Shown here: one piece after another, positions 18,057 to 25,030 of the stretch
Layout of the letters: the number at the start of each line of letters is the position of its first letter
Position numbering within the stretch: position 1 is the first letter of the stretch
From: an uncultured Lachnospiraceae bacterium
GTDB taxonomy: Bacteria; Bacillota; Clostridia; Lachnospirales; Lachnospiraceae
Direction: 5' to 3'
DNA: 60,072 bases
NCBI GenBank assembly: GCA_902778245.1
Contig: CACYXH010000004.1
Location: forward strand, 1 to 60,072
The notes under the pieces: generated by a model
Database searches by the model: none
The model's input: only the letters and a program-made list of their open reading frames with translations
What the model was told of the DNA's origin: nothing
Translations under genes and position numbers: made by a program

Positions 18057-19385
18057 TCAGGAAAGTTCCCGATGCAGCGATCTGAGTAAGGCATGTTCTT
18101 GTAATTCTTTGCAGCTGCTTCTGGTTATCGGACAAAGTGAAAAAGTAGTGCAATTGGGAAGAAATGCGCAGCCGCTGCATTTTTTTGGTACGGGCGGGTA
18201 TGAGGAGTATTGTTTCAAAATATTATTTTCAGAGATCCCATTGGTAATCGTTCCAATCGCTGTGCCCGGCAAACAATGCTCACAGGTATAAAGGAGTCCG
18301 TCGGGGGCGATCACAATATTATTATGAGGATTTTGCGCCATGCAGTATTGAAGCGCCAACTGATGAAGATTGCTGCCGCTCTTTTCTGAAAATCCATAGG
18401 CTGCCAGTTTATCGTTCATCCCAAAACAGCTTTCCCAAACCGAAAAGCTATTCTCTTTAGCCTGAACCTCATATAGAGGTGTGAAATAGGCTGATAAATT
18501 TGTCTTATCGGGGAACCGGCAGTTTAGATCCTCTATCAGCCGATGGCAGCTATTTAAGTTGCGGCTGTCAACATTGCAGCGCAAACGAACCTTGATGCCA
18601 TGGCGAAGAAGTATGCCGATATGATCCATTACTACACGGTAAGGGGAATTCTTTGCGGTATGGTATTGCTTCCGGTGGTTATACTCTGTCTCGTCTCCAT
18701 CTAAAGAAATCTGGATCAATTCCAAATTCCAGATGCCTGCCATATTATCTGCGATTTCATCCGTGATCAGACTGCCATTGGAAACCATGGTGGAATAGAA
18801 GTCAACGGATTGCTGCCTAAGACGCCGGCATATCGTGTCGATGGCTTTACTGCAGATCAGCGGTTCGCCTCCAAACCAGTGCAGGTGAATTTTCCCATCG
18901 TATCTGGAGGATAAAATGTAGGAAGTTACTTGTTCTATCATCTCCGGCGTCATCGTGACAGGTTTCTTATGGGCCTCAAAACAATAAAAACATCTGGCAT
19001 TGCAGGCAGTCGTGGGCAGGATCGTGAATCTGGTAAATCCTTTTTTTTGTTTCCTGTGTTTCAGGGAACGGGCAATTTCAGTCAAGTTTTCATATAATAA
19101 ATCTTCATCCTCGTGTTCCTGTACCAGAAAATAGTCTTTTGCCAGCTGCCCAAGGGAAGCGTTATTATCCATATCCAGAGTGGTATATAAATTGCGCGTG
19201 TTTATTGCGTTATCTGAAGCTTCCAATAAATAGCACTGCTTTGTTAGCGTATTGTAGATATAGTTTGCGTTTCCTTTTTGAAAATGATAAGCATATACAG
19301 ACCATTTATATTGCCTGGCGGGAGGGAGCTTTTGCTCTGATAGGACAATCCTGATCAGTGGGTCCATCTTCATTACTTCGATCAT
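18057..19385 (-). CDS. Radical SAM/SPASM peptide maturase
   Basis: The radical SAM cluster motif CNARCFYC (Cys128, Cys132, Cys135, CX3CX2C) opens the TIM-barrel. HWFGGEPLI and ISLDGD match the family's SAM-binding strands. The C-terminal SPASM region has C-EHC followed by CSGC...NC...C, for auxiliary Fe-S clusters. The first 110 residues (YNTLTKQCYLLE...) resemble the N-terminal leader-binding domain of SPASM maturases. These enzymes install thioether or C-C crosslinks in peptides. The start is uncertain: ATGs at 19397 and 19433 are in frame. I chose 19385 because AAAGGA lies about eleven bases before it. Chemistry cannot be deduced from sequence. Confidence 0.87.
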   Translation of the reverse strand: MIEVMKMDPLIRIVLSEQKLPPARQYKWSVYAYHFQKGNANYIYNTLTKQCYLLEASDNAINTRNLYTTLDMDNNASLGQLAKDYFLVQEHEDEDLLYENLTEIARSLKHRKQKKGFTRFTILPTTACNARCFYCFEAHKKPVTMTPEMIEQVTSYILSSRYDGKIHLHWFGGEPLICSKAIDTICRRLRQQSVDFYSTMVSNGSLITDEIADNMAGIWNLELIQISLDGDETEYNHRKQYHTAKNSPYRVVMDHIGILLRHGIKVRLRCNVDSRNLNSCHRLIEDLNCRFPDKTNLSAYFTPLYEVQAKENSFSVWESCFGMNDKLAAYGFSEKSGSNLHQLALQYCMAQNPHNNIVIAPDGLLYTCEHCLPGTAIGTITNGISENNILKQYSSYPPVPKKCSGCAFLPNCTTFSLCPITRSSCKELQEHALLRSLHRELS

Positions 19386-19445
19386 TGTAAAAGACATCCT
19401 TTCTTCAAGGCACTGCAGGATCGGCTTTAACATGTCGGAGATGTT

Positions 19446-19488
19446 AAAAATTGCTCATCCCTGCAGCAAAAGCTAAAAGGATGAGCAA
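19446..19488 (-). terminator. Attenuator between precursor peptide and radical SAM genes
   Basis: On the minus strand TTGCTCATCC (19479-19488) pairs with its complement at 19451-19460 across an 18-base loop and is followed by TTTTTAA. It lies 15 bases after the peptide's stop. Partial termination here would give more peptide than enzyme transcript, the usual arrangement in peptide-maturation operons. Confidence 0.75.
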
Positions 19489-19502
19489 AGCGTTTTGTCT
19501 TC

Positions 19503-19652
19503 CTAACAGTTACTCATGGTACCAAAGTCTATGCCAACTTCTGATATTGGAGATTCTGTTATTCGTTCTTCCTGGTCGCGTGACCCGGTCACAATATCAT
19601 CGTTTGAGATTTCGACAAATTCAATTTCCGGTTTTTGGTACAACTTCTTCAT
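19503..19652 (-). CDS. Putative 49-aa RiPP precursor peptide
   Basis: Begins MKKLYQKPEIEF and has the leader-like pattern KPEIEFVEISNDDIVTGS. The remaining 25 residues are rich in Glu, Ser, Thr, Ile and Asp and end in MSNC with a single, terminal Cys. The ATG at 19652 follows GGAGAGG by about nine bases; an earlier in-frame ATG at 19691 has no site and overlaps the leader mRNA. It has a near-consensus promoter and is followed by an attenuator and the maturation genes. Position, size and leader style support precursor status. With only one Cys, multiple thioether bridges are impossible, so the modification must be a single crosslink, phosphorylation or another type. Confidence 0.72.
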   Translation of the reverse strand: MKKLYQKPEIEFVEISNDDIVTGSRDQEERITESPISEVGIDFGTMSNC

Positions 19653-19730
19653 GTTTGCAGCGCCTCTCCATTGTATGTGTTCAGGAAACACAGTATTATC
19701 AACATTTTAAAATCGCAACTAATCACTCTC

Positions 19731-19759
19731 ATTCTACTTCAAAGGGACCGCATTGTCAA
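19731..19759 (-). promoter_or_regulatory. Promoter of the RiPP-like operon
   Basis: On the minus strand a perfect TTGACA (19754-19759) is followed by 17 bases and TAGAAT (19731-19736), a near-consensus sigma-A promoter. It is about 80 bases upstream of the peptide start and back to back with the plus-strand promoter at 19791. Confidence 0.75.
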
Positions 19760-19790
19760 TGTTTTTGCCGCCTTTTATTCGCTGAATCTA

Positions 19791-19819
19791 TTTACTTTTT
19801 GAGGAGAATGGCTTATACT
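19791..19819 (+). promoter_or_regulatory. Promoter of the sortase-substrate operon
   Basis: TTTACT (19791-19796) and TATACT (19814-19819) are separated by 17 bases, about 43 bases before the small wall protein's start. Only 31 bases separate it from the divergent -35 at 19754-19759, so one regulator could control both directions. Confidence 0.6.
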
Positions 19820-19861
19820 GAGACCATAAAGTTTCAGATTATTGGCGGGAGGGAGATTGGA

Positions 19862-20086
19862 ATGAGGAAATTCTTTGCGGGTATCGCTGCAATGATAGTG
19901 ATGTTATACTCTTTGAACATGTCCGCTCTTGCGGTGGGCAGTCCCGGGGGGACGCCGACAACGGAAACTACCGTAGAAAAGTCTCCGAAGACTGGAGACC
20001 AGACTCTTTTGTATGTGGAACTGGCAGGCGCCGCGCTTGCAGTAACTGCGGTTGTTGCCAAAAAACGTTCCGCACGGGAAGCATAA
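19862..20086 (+). CDS. Miniature sortase substrate (74 aa)
   Basis: An N-terminal signal peptide (MRKFFAGIAA, hydrophobic, ending SALAVG) leaves a mature part of only about fifteen Thr/Glu/Pro-rich residues. Then comes SPKTGD, a sortase-type motif, a hydrophobic segment (about 49-65) and a positive tail KKRSAREA. This is the full wall-anchoring signal with almost no cargo. The ATG follows GGGAGGGA. The longer in-frame ORF from 19451 has no start site and would hide the signal peptide. It lies directly upstream of a sortase B gene, its likely processing enzyme. It may be a carrier stub, pilus-like tip, or sortase regulator. Confidence 0.75.
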   Translation: MRKFFAGIAAMIVMLYSLNMSALAVGSPGGTPTTETTVEKSPKTGDQTLLYVELAGAALAVTAVVAKKRSAREA

Positions 20087-20101
20087 GTCAAATTCAGGGG
20101 G

Positions 20102-20121
20102 CTGTCAAATTTGTGTGACAG
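20102..20121 (+). other. Short hairpin before the sortase gene
   Basis: CTGTCA (20102-20107) pairs with TGACAG (20116-20121) over an eight-base loop with no T-tract. It may be a weak attenuator or processing site between the substrate and sortase genes. It begins with the GGGGGCTGTC theme seen in other intergenic hairpins here. Confidence 0.35.
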
Positions 20122-20192
20122 GGATGATGCCGAAACATTCTGTCAGATAAATGGGATAGCTCTTTTAGCATATTGGAAGGCTGGATGGGGCT

Positions 20193-21062
20193 ATGAGGAA
20201 AAGGCAAAAACAAAAGTTCTGGAGGGTGGTTTTCTGGATCGCGCTGCTGGGTTTTTTGAGCTGTGCCTGCTATGTGGGCTGGTATTACTGGAGCAGATAT
20301 CAGACAGAGCGGGAATATGAAGAATTGCGCTGGGAGATAGCCCGGCAGACTGAGACGGAGGAAGAGACGGGTCATGCCCCCACGCTGGAGGAGATTGAAG
20401 GCGCGGAGTTTACCGGTATTATTGATGCTCCTGCTCCGGCCATACCGGATGGTGTTCTGACAGACGCCTCGGAAAATCCCGTGAATTTCACATTGCTTTC
20501 GCAGATAAATCCCGAATTGTACGCATGGATAAGAATACCGAATACAAACATTGATTATCCGGTAGCTCAGCATAAGGGGGAGGATCAGACCTTTTACCTG
20601 CACCATGATATGTACGGGACTCCCCAGTTCGCGGGCTGCATCTATTCAGAAAGTGCCAACAGTACCGATTTCAAAGATCCGGTAACCGTTCTGTATGGAC
20701 ATAATATGAAAAACGGATCTATGTTTCAGAATCTGTTTCAATATAAAGACGAGTCGTTTTTTTTGGATAATCGTTATGTCTATATCTATACACCGGGAAT
20801 GGTCAGGGTCTACGAGATTTATTCCGCTTACCCATATGATGACAGAAATATTATGAAGTCGTTCGATTTCGCAGAACAGGAAGAATTGAAAAAATATATT
20901 GAGGAGAGTCAGCATCCCCGTTCCATGGAGGCTATGATGAGGGAGGGAGCAGAGGTGACGCAGGAGAGTAAAATACTCACTTTAAGCACCTGTATTGCCG
21001 GACAGACAGATGCGCGTTTTCTTGTCCAGGCAGTGCTGATATATGAAGAGAATGGGAAATAA
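20193..21062 (+). CDS. Class B sortase
   Basis: Membrane transpeptidase that cuts sorting signals and links the protein to peptidoglycan. It has an N-terminal membrane anchor (about 10-33) and a Glu-rich linker. The catalytic core has His170 in VLYGHNM, Cys267 in TLSTC and Arg275. The class B signature helix region DRNIMKSFDF...YIEESQHP is present. The 289-aa length fits. It follows its probable 74-aa substrate and overlaps the LCP gene by 20 bases, so the two are co-translated. The PKTG-type motif of the neighbour is more typical of class A/C/D sortases, so the pairing is inferred from position. Confidence 0.9.
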   Translation: MRKRQKQKFWRVVFWIALLGFLSCACYVGWYYWSRYQTEREYEELRWEIARQTETEEETGHAPTLEEIEGAEFTGIIDAPAPAIPDGVLTDASENPVNFTLLSQINPELYAWIRIPNTNIDYPVAQHKGEDQTFYLHHDMYGTPQFAGCIYSESANSTDFKDPVTVLYGHNMKNGSMFQNLFQYKDESFFLDNRYVYIYTPGMVRVYEIYSAYPYDDRNIMKSFDFAEQEELKKYIEESQHPRSMEAMMREGAEVTQESKILTLSTCIAGQTDARFLVQAVLIYEENGK

Positions 21063-22245
21063 GGAACTGGAGAAACTAAATAAGGAGTTGAATGCCCGCC
21101 TTGGAATGGAGAACATCAATGCCACAAAAAGTACGGAGAATCCGGAACGGACAGGAGATGGAGCTGCCGATCAGAGGGTCAAGAGGGCGTCTGCACTTCG
21201 TAAGGTAAAGAAGAAAGAAAAAAAACGGTTTCGTGTATGGAAAGCAGTGCTGGCAGTAATGATACTTTTGATCGTGGTGGTCATTGGTGTTTTTTTTGTG
21301 CTTCGGCAGTTGGGAAAACAGTCTCTGCTGCGGCATGAGAGCCTGGAAGATATACAGATTACGGCCCCTGATGGCGCCAAGGTAGAGGACAGCGGACAGA
21401 CTGTCACCTATCAAGGAAAAAAGTATCGAAGAAATGAAGCAGTAACCAGTATTCTCTGTATGGGCGTTGACCGGGAGGCGCTGGAACGCGAAGACGATGT
21501 GATCGGTGATAATGGACAGGCAGATACGCTGTTTGTGGCTGCGTTGGACACCGAGACCGGAAATATGACATTGGTCAATTTTTCCCGGGATTCCATGGTG
21601 GATGTGGATGTTTATAATATACAAGGAGGGTATGTAGAAACGAAACAGATGCAGCTCTGTCTGGCTTATGCTTACGGCGACGGAAAAGAAAAAAGCTGTG
21701 AGAATGAGATAAAGTCAGTATCGAGACTGCTGTATGGTATGCCCATTGATGCTTATGCTGCTATCGATCTGCCGGCTGTCAGTGTGTTAAATGACGCGAT
21801 CGGGGGAGTGGAGGTAGATGTGCTGGAGGATCTTTCTTCTCAAGATCCGGCGCTGGTACAGGGAGCTCATGTATTGCTGAGAGGAAATCAGGCGGAGATT
21901 TATGTGAGGAGCCGCGACCATGAAAATGTGGACGCCAACAACAGCCGAATGACACGTCAGAGGCAGTATCTGACTAATTTTATTGCAAAGACGTTGTCAC
22001 AGACCAGAAAAAACCTGTCTGTGCCCCTGACACTATATGACGCTGTTACCGCCTACATGGTGACGGACATTTCCGCTCCGGAAGTGACATATCTTGCGTC
22101 TTTGCTGCTCCAGGGCAGTTTTGGCAGTCAAAATATTGTGACCATCCCCGGTGAGGTAAAGATGGGGGAAGAGTATGCAGAGTACTATGTAAAAGAAGAA
22201 GCATTGTATCAGATTATTCTGGATGTATTTTATAAACCGGTATAG
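21043..22245 (+). CDS. LytR-CpsA-Psr (LCP) family glycopolymer transferase
   Basis: A cytoplasmic basic region (KKKEKKRFR) is followed by one membrane segment (about 70-90) and an extracellular LCP domain. Its motifs include CMGVDRE, GQADTLFVAALD, NFSRDSMVDV and the DAIGGVEVDV strand. LCP enzymes transfer undecaprenyl-linked glycopolymers to peptidoglycan or proteins. It starts inside the sortase gene; a second ATG at 21052 is equally plausible. Next to a large polysaccharide locus it could attach that glycan to the wall. A hairpin follows. Confidence 0.9.
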   Translation: MKRMGNKELEKLNKELNARLGMENINATKSTENPERTGDGAADQRVKRASALRKVKKKEKKRFRVWKAVLAVMILLIVVVIGVFFVLRQLGKQSLLRHESLEDIQITAPDGAKVEDSGQTVTYQGKKYRRNEAVTSILCMGVDREALEREDDVIGDNGQADTLFVAALDTETGNMTLVNFSRDSMVDVDVYNIQGGYVETKQMQLCLAYAYGDGKEKSCENEIKSVSRLLYGMPIDAYAAIDLPAVSVLNDAIGGVEVDVLEDLSSQDPALVQGAHVLLRGNQAEIYVRSRDHENVDANNSRMTRQRQYLTNFIAKTLSQTRKNLSVPLTLYDAVTAYMVTDISAPEVTYLASLLLQGSFGSQNIVTIPGEVKMGEEYAEYYVKEEALYQIILDVFYKPV

Positions 22246-22260
22246 AAGAACGATCTGGAA

Positions 22261-22318
22261 GCTGTCATACGAAGCATTTATGCAAAGTATGCATATGGTG
22301 CGACAGCCCCCAAAAAAA
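22261..22318 (+). terminator. Terminator between convergent genes
   Basis: GCTGTC (22261-22266) pairs with GACAGC (22302-22307), with inner imperfect pairing around GCATTTATGCA, followed by a C/A-rich tract. On the opposite strand the stem is preceded by a T-run, so it may serve both the LCP gene and the minus-strand gene ending at 22325. Confidence 0.5.
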
Positions 22319-22324
22319 TGTGGA

Positions 22325-23224
22325 TTACTTCACTGTTACGGTCAGCCGTTTAACCGGTGAACTTGTCCCGTTTGAATCGGTACAGTAGAATTCCAGTACA
22401 TATTCCCCGGGAGTGTAAGGGTCTACAGAGCCGTTCATGCTGATGCTGTTAAAGAGACTGTTGCCTTCCTCGTCTTCCGCTTTGGCGATATACTCATAAA
22501 AACTGAAACTGTCTCCGACACTTATAGTGACTTTATCGGTGGTGAGCTTCAATACAGGCCCATCAGGCTGTGTGTGAACGATCACATCGGTGGAAAAAGA
22601 ATCGTTCAGCATATTGACGATGCTCAAAGTTACAACGCTGTCATCAGAAACATTAGCCTGAGACTTTACCGTTGAAGTGATGGAAGATGTGACATCACTT
22701 CCGAAGCCATCGTTGGCGAAAATCAGATTTTCAGAGGTCAGAAGGGCAACAATGTTGTCTAATTCTTCCTCTTCTATATCCGGGATAGTACCCAGGATTT
22801 CAATGTTAGGACCAATATAATTACTGGAAAGACGCAGCGTCCGCTCCGCCGTAATGCGAGTGCCGTTCTCGTCTGTGACAGAGTATTCCACGATTTTTTC
22901 TGTTCTGGAGCTGCCTGATTTCAGAGTGGAAAATACCTTCACCCCGGACTGTTCAATACCGAAGAGATCCCGGACTACTACGCCATCCATGAGATCCAGT
23001 TTTCCCGTGCCATCGTACTCAATAGGTTTGGATGGAACAAATAGCTGCAGCAGCGCTAGACCGGCGGTGTCTGTTTCGTCATGTTCACTCTCAGTCTCCA
23101 CTGTGCCGCTATGGAGAAAGGGTATCTGATAGTCAAATAAAAAAAGTAATGCCAGATTTCCCACTGCGGCCAGAACAATCAGGCCTTTCAGCAGGAAGGT
23201 CAGAAATTTTGTAAATGTTTTCAT
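22325..23224 (-). CDS. Membrane-anchored protein with C-terminal Ig-like (DUF5011-type) domain
   Basis: A 299-aa protein: a short cytoplasmic N-terminus, one membrane segment (about 8-30), then an acidic extracellular region. The last 80 residues have an Ig-like pattern (VTISVGDSFSFYEYIAKAEDEEGN...YTPGEYVLEFYCTDSNG...LTVTV) as in DUF5011/cadherin-like domains. The ATG at 23224 follows AGAGGAA; the long in-frame extension to 23383 covers the promoter and has no site. It is divergent from cpsB. The gene at 24091 has similar domains, so both probably serve the same envelope machinery. No enzyme motif seen. Confidence 0.75.
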   Translation of the reverse strand: MKTFTKFLTFLLKGLIVLAAVGNLALLFLFDYQIPFLHSGTVETESEHDETDTAGLALLQLFVPSKPIEYDGTGKLDLMDGVVVRDLFGIEQSGVKVFSTLKSGSSRTEKIVEYSVTDENGTRITAERTLRLSSNYIGPNIEILGTIPDIEEEELDNIVALLTSENLIFANDGFGSDVTSSITSTVKSQANVSDDSVVTLSIVNMLNDSFSTDVIVHTQPDGPVLKLTTDKVTISVGDSFSFYEYIAKAEDEEGNSLFNSISMNGSVDPYTPGEYVLEFYCTDSNGTSSPVKRLTVTVK

Positions 23225-23257
23225 AAGTTGATGTTCCTCTTTTGATTTTGTAATCCT

Positions 23258-23287
23258 ATCATAACACATACGAAAATGTAGGTACAA
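23258..23287 (-). promoter_or_regulatory. Promoter of the DUF5011-like gene
   Basis: On the minus strand TTGTAC (23282-23287), an 18-base spacer and TATGAT (23258-23263) lie about 35 bases before the start of the 299-aa gene. Confidence 0.5.
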
Positions 23288-23315
23288 GAGGTTTTCTGGT
23301 ATCTCAGATATTTGC

Positions 23316-23344
23316 TTTATTATTTTATGGATGTATGCTATTAT
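23316..23344 (+). promoter_or_regulatory. Promoter of the polysaccharide locus
   Basis: An extended -10 TGC-TATTAT (23336-23344) has a weak TTTATT -35 after a 17-base spacer, 21 bases before the cpsB-like gene. It is the only clear promoter I found before the long run of plus-strand polysaccharide genes. Confidence 0.5.
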
Positions 23345-23364
23345 AGCAAAATGGAGTGATAGAA

Positions 23365-24075
23365 ATGATTGATATTCACGCACACATTCTTCCCCATGTA
23401 GATGACGGCGCAGCTGACATGCAGGATGCGCTGCTTATGGCCGAGCTGGCAGTGGAGGGTGGGGTACACACTATCATTGCGACGCCTCACAGTAATATTC
23501 CCGGGGAAGTGGATAATTATTATGATCCTGCGCTAATGCGGCGGATGACTGATCTGCAGGAGCGGATCAAGGAAAGAGAACTGCCGCTGATACTGCTCCC
23601 CGGCATGGAGATATTCGGAACGGAGGACGCGGCGCAGAAGATACAACAGGGGAGATTGATCTCTCTGAATAACTCTGGTTATTATCTGGTGGAGTTTGGG
23701 TTTCGACGCAGTGGATCATGGATCACGGATATTCTGATGAGTATCCGGAAAACAGGCGGGATTCCGGTGGTAGCTCATCCGGAGCGATATGACTGTATTC
23801 AGAAAAAGCCGGAACTGGCATTGGACTGGATTGATCTGGGCTGCCAGCTGCAAGTGAACCGTGGCAGTATTTTCGGGAAGTTTGGCCGTGCTTCGTTTCG
23901 GGCGGCAGACGAACTTCTGCGGAATGACTGGATCACGTATGTGGCCAGCGACGCTCACAGTCCGTATCAGCGTACAACGTTTATGGGAGACGTTTATGAT
24001 TTCCTTAGGGAAGAGTTTTCGGAAAAGCGGGCCAGATGTCTATTAGTAGAAAATGCGGAGAAGTATTTGATATAA
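23365..24075 (+). CDS. cpsB: CpsB/YwqE-type PHP-domain tyrosine phosphatase
   Basis: Mn-dependent phosphatase that dephosphorylates the tyrosine-kinase regulators of capsule synthesis. The PHP metal motifs are visible: DIHAHILP with His5 and His7, HVDDGA, ATPHSN, then GMEIFGT, VAHPERY and VASDAHSP. At 236 aa it is normal length. The ATG at 23365 is eight bases after GGAG; a GTG at 23356 is in frame but less likely. It comes before two Wzz/tyrosine-kinase fusions, its natural substrates. Confidence 0.92.
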   Translation: MIDIHAHILPHVDDGAADMQDALLMAELAVEGGVHTIIATPHSNIPGEVDNYYDPALMRRMTDLQERIKERELPLILLPGMEIFGTEDAAQKIQQGRLISLNNSGYYLVEFGFRRSGSWITDILMSIRKTGGIPVVAHPERYDCIQKKPELALDWIDLGCQLQVNRGSIFGKFGRASFRAADELLRNDWITYVASDAHSPYQRTTFMGDVYDFLREEFSEKRARCLLVENAEKYLI

Positions 24076-24090
24076 TATGGGAGAAGTCAG

Positions 24091-25026
24091 ATGAAGCGTT
24101 TAAAATGGTTGAGTGTTGTTATTCTGCTGATTGCCATCGGTATTTTTATCGATTACAACCGGAAAGTGATAATAAACAGGGACACATTAGGACCTGTCAT
24201 AGAGATGGAGGAAGAACGCATTTTTGTCAGTGTAAGTGACAAGGAAGACATGCTCCTGAAGGGAATACGGGCGACAGATTCCAAAGATGGCGATGTGACA
24301 GATACTCTTGTAGTGGAGAGTATGTCTGATTTTGTGGACGGGGCTACCCGTTATGTAAATTATGCAGCCTTTGATAAGGATAATCATGTCAGCAAAATTT
24401 CCCGGAAGCTGACTTATACAGATTACGTGCCAATACAGTTTTCTCTGGATGCGCCTATGCGTTTTCCGGCCGGAAACACTAACCAGGACATTCTAAATAA
24501 TATACATGCTATGGACTGCCTGGACGGAGATGTTTCGGATCGGGTTAATTTTACCCAGGAAAGTTCGATCAATCTGGCAAATACTTCTGATTATTCGGTT
24601 CAGCTGCAGGTAACCAACAGCGCAGGAGATACGGCGATACTTCCGGTGACGGTGACGATCTACGACCCTGCAAAGGAAAACACTTCGCCGAAAATTGAGC
24701 TGACGGACTATCTCATCTACATAAAGAAAGGGAAACGACTGGATCCGTTGAAGTATCTGGATTCTGTGAGTTATAGGGGAACTGTGTATGGTTTTACGGA
24801 GGAGCGGGGGACTTTTTGCGTGGATACCGCTGATATGACCAGTGAGGAAAGATCGTCATTTGAGCAGGAACAGAAACAAGATCCGACAGTATCCTACGAT
24901 AGGATACGTGTTTTAGATAAGACGGATCTGCGAACTCCCGGCGTCTATGAGATCCAGTATATGCTGGATGATGACGATTCCAACCGTGGCATGGTAAATC
25001 TGGTGGTAGTGGTAGAGGAGGAATAA
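24091..25026 (+). CDS. Membrane-anchored protein with repeated DUF5011-like domains
   Basis: A 311-aa protein. One N-terminal membrane segment (about 5-21) is followed by at least two Ig-like units marked by DSKDGDVTD (near 70) and DCLDGDVSDRV (near 150), the hallmark of DUF5011-type folds. A third part carries YLDSVSYRG and ends in VNLVVVVEEE. It lies between cpsB and the first Wzz-kinase gene with short gaps, so it belongs to the operon. It probably works outside the membrane in glycan assembly or anchoring. No catalytic motif is visible. Confidence 0.75.
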   Translation: MKRLKWLSVVILLIAIGIFIDYNRKVIINRDTLGPVIEMEEERIFVSVSDKEDMLLKGIRATDSKDGDVTDTLVVESMSDFVDGATRYVNYAAFDKDNHVSKISRKLTYTDYVPIQFSLDAPMRFPAGNTNQDILNNIHAMDCLDGDVSDRVNFTQESSINLANTSDYSVQLQVTNSAGDTAILPVTVTIYDPAKENTSPKIELTDYLIYIKKGKRLDPLKYLDSVSYRGTVYGFTEERGTFCVDTADMTSEERSSFEQEQKQDPTVSYDRIRVLDKTDLRTPGVYEIQYMLDDDDSNRGMVNLVVVVEEE

Positions 25027-25030
25027 GAAT

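Noticed and set aside
19451-19861. Long plus-strand frame (211 codons) over the peptide gene and the small wall protein
   Set aside because: Its first 137 codons have no start site and oppose the precursor gene and both promoters; only the last 74 residues form a coherent protein.
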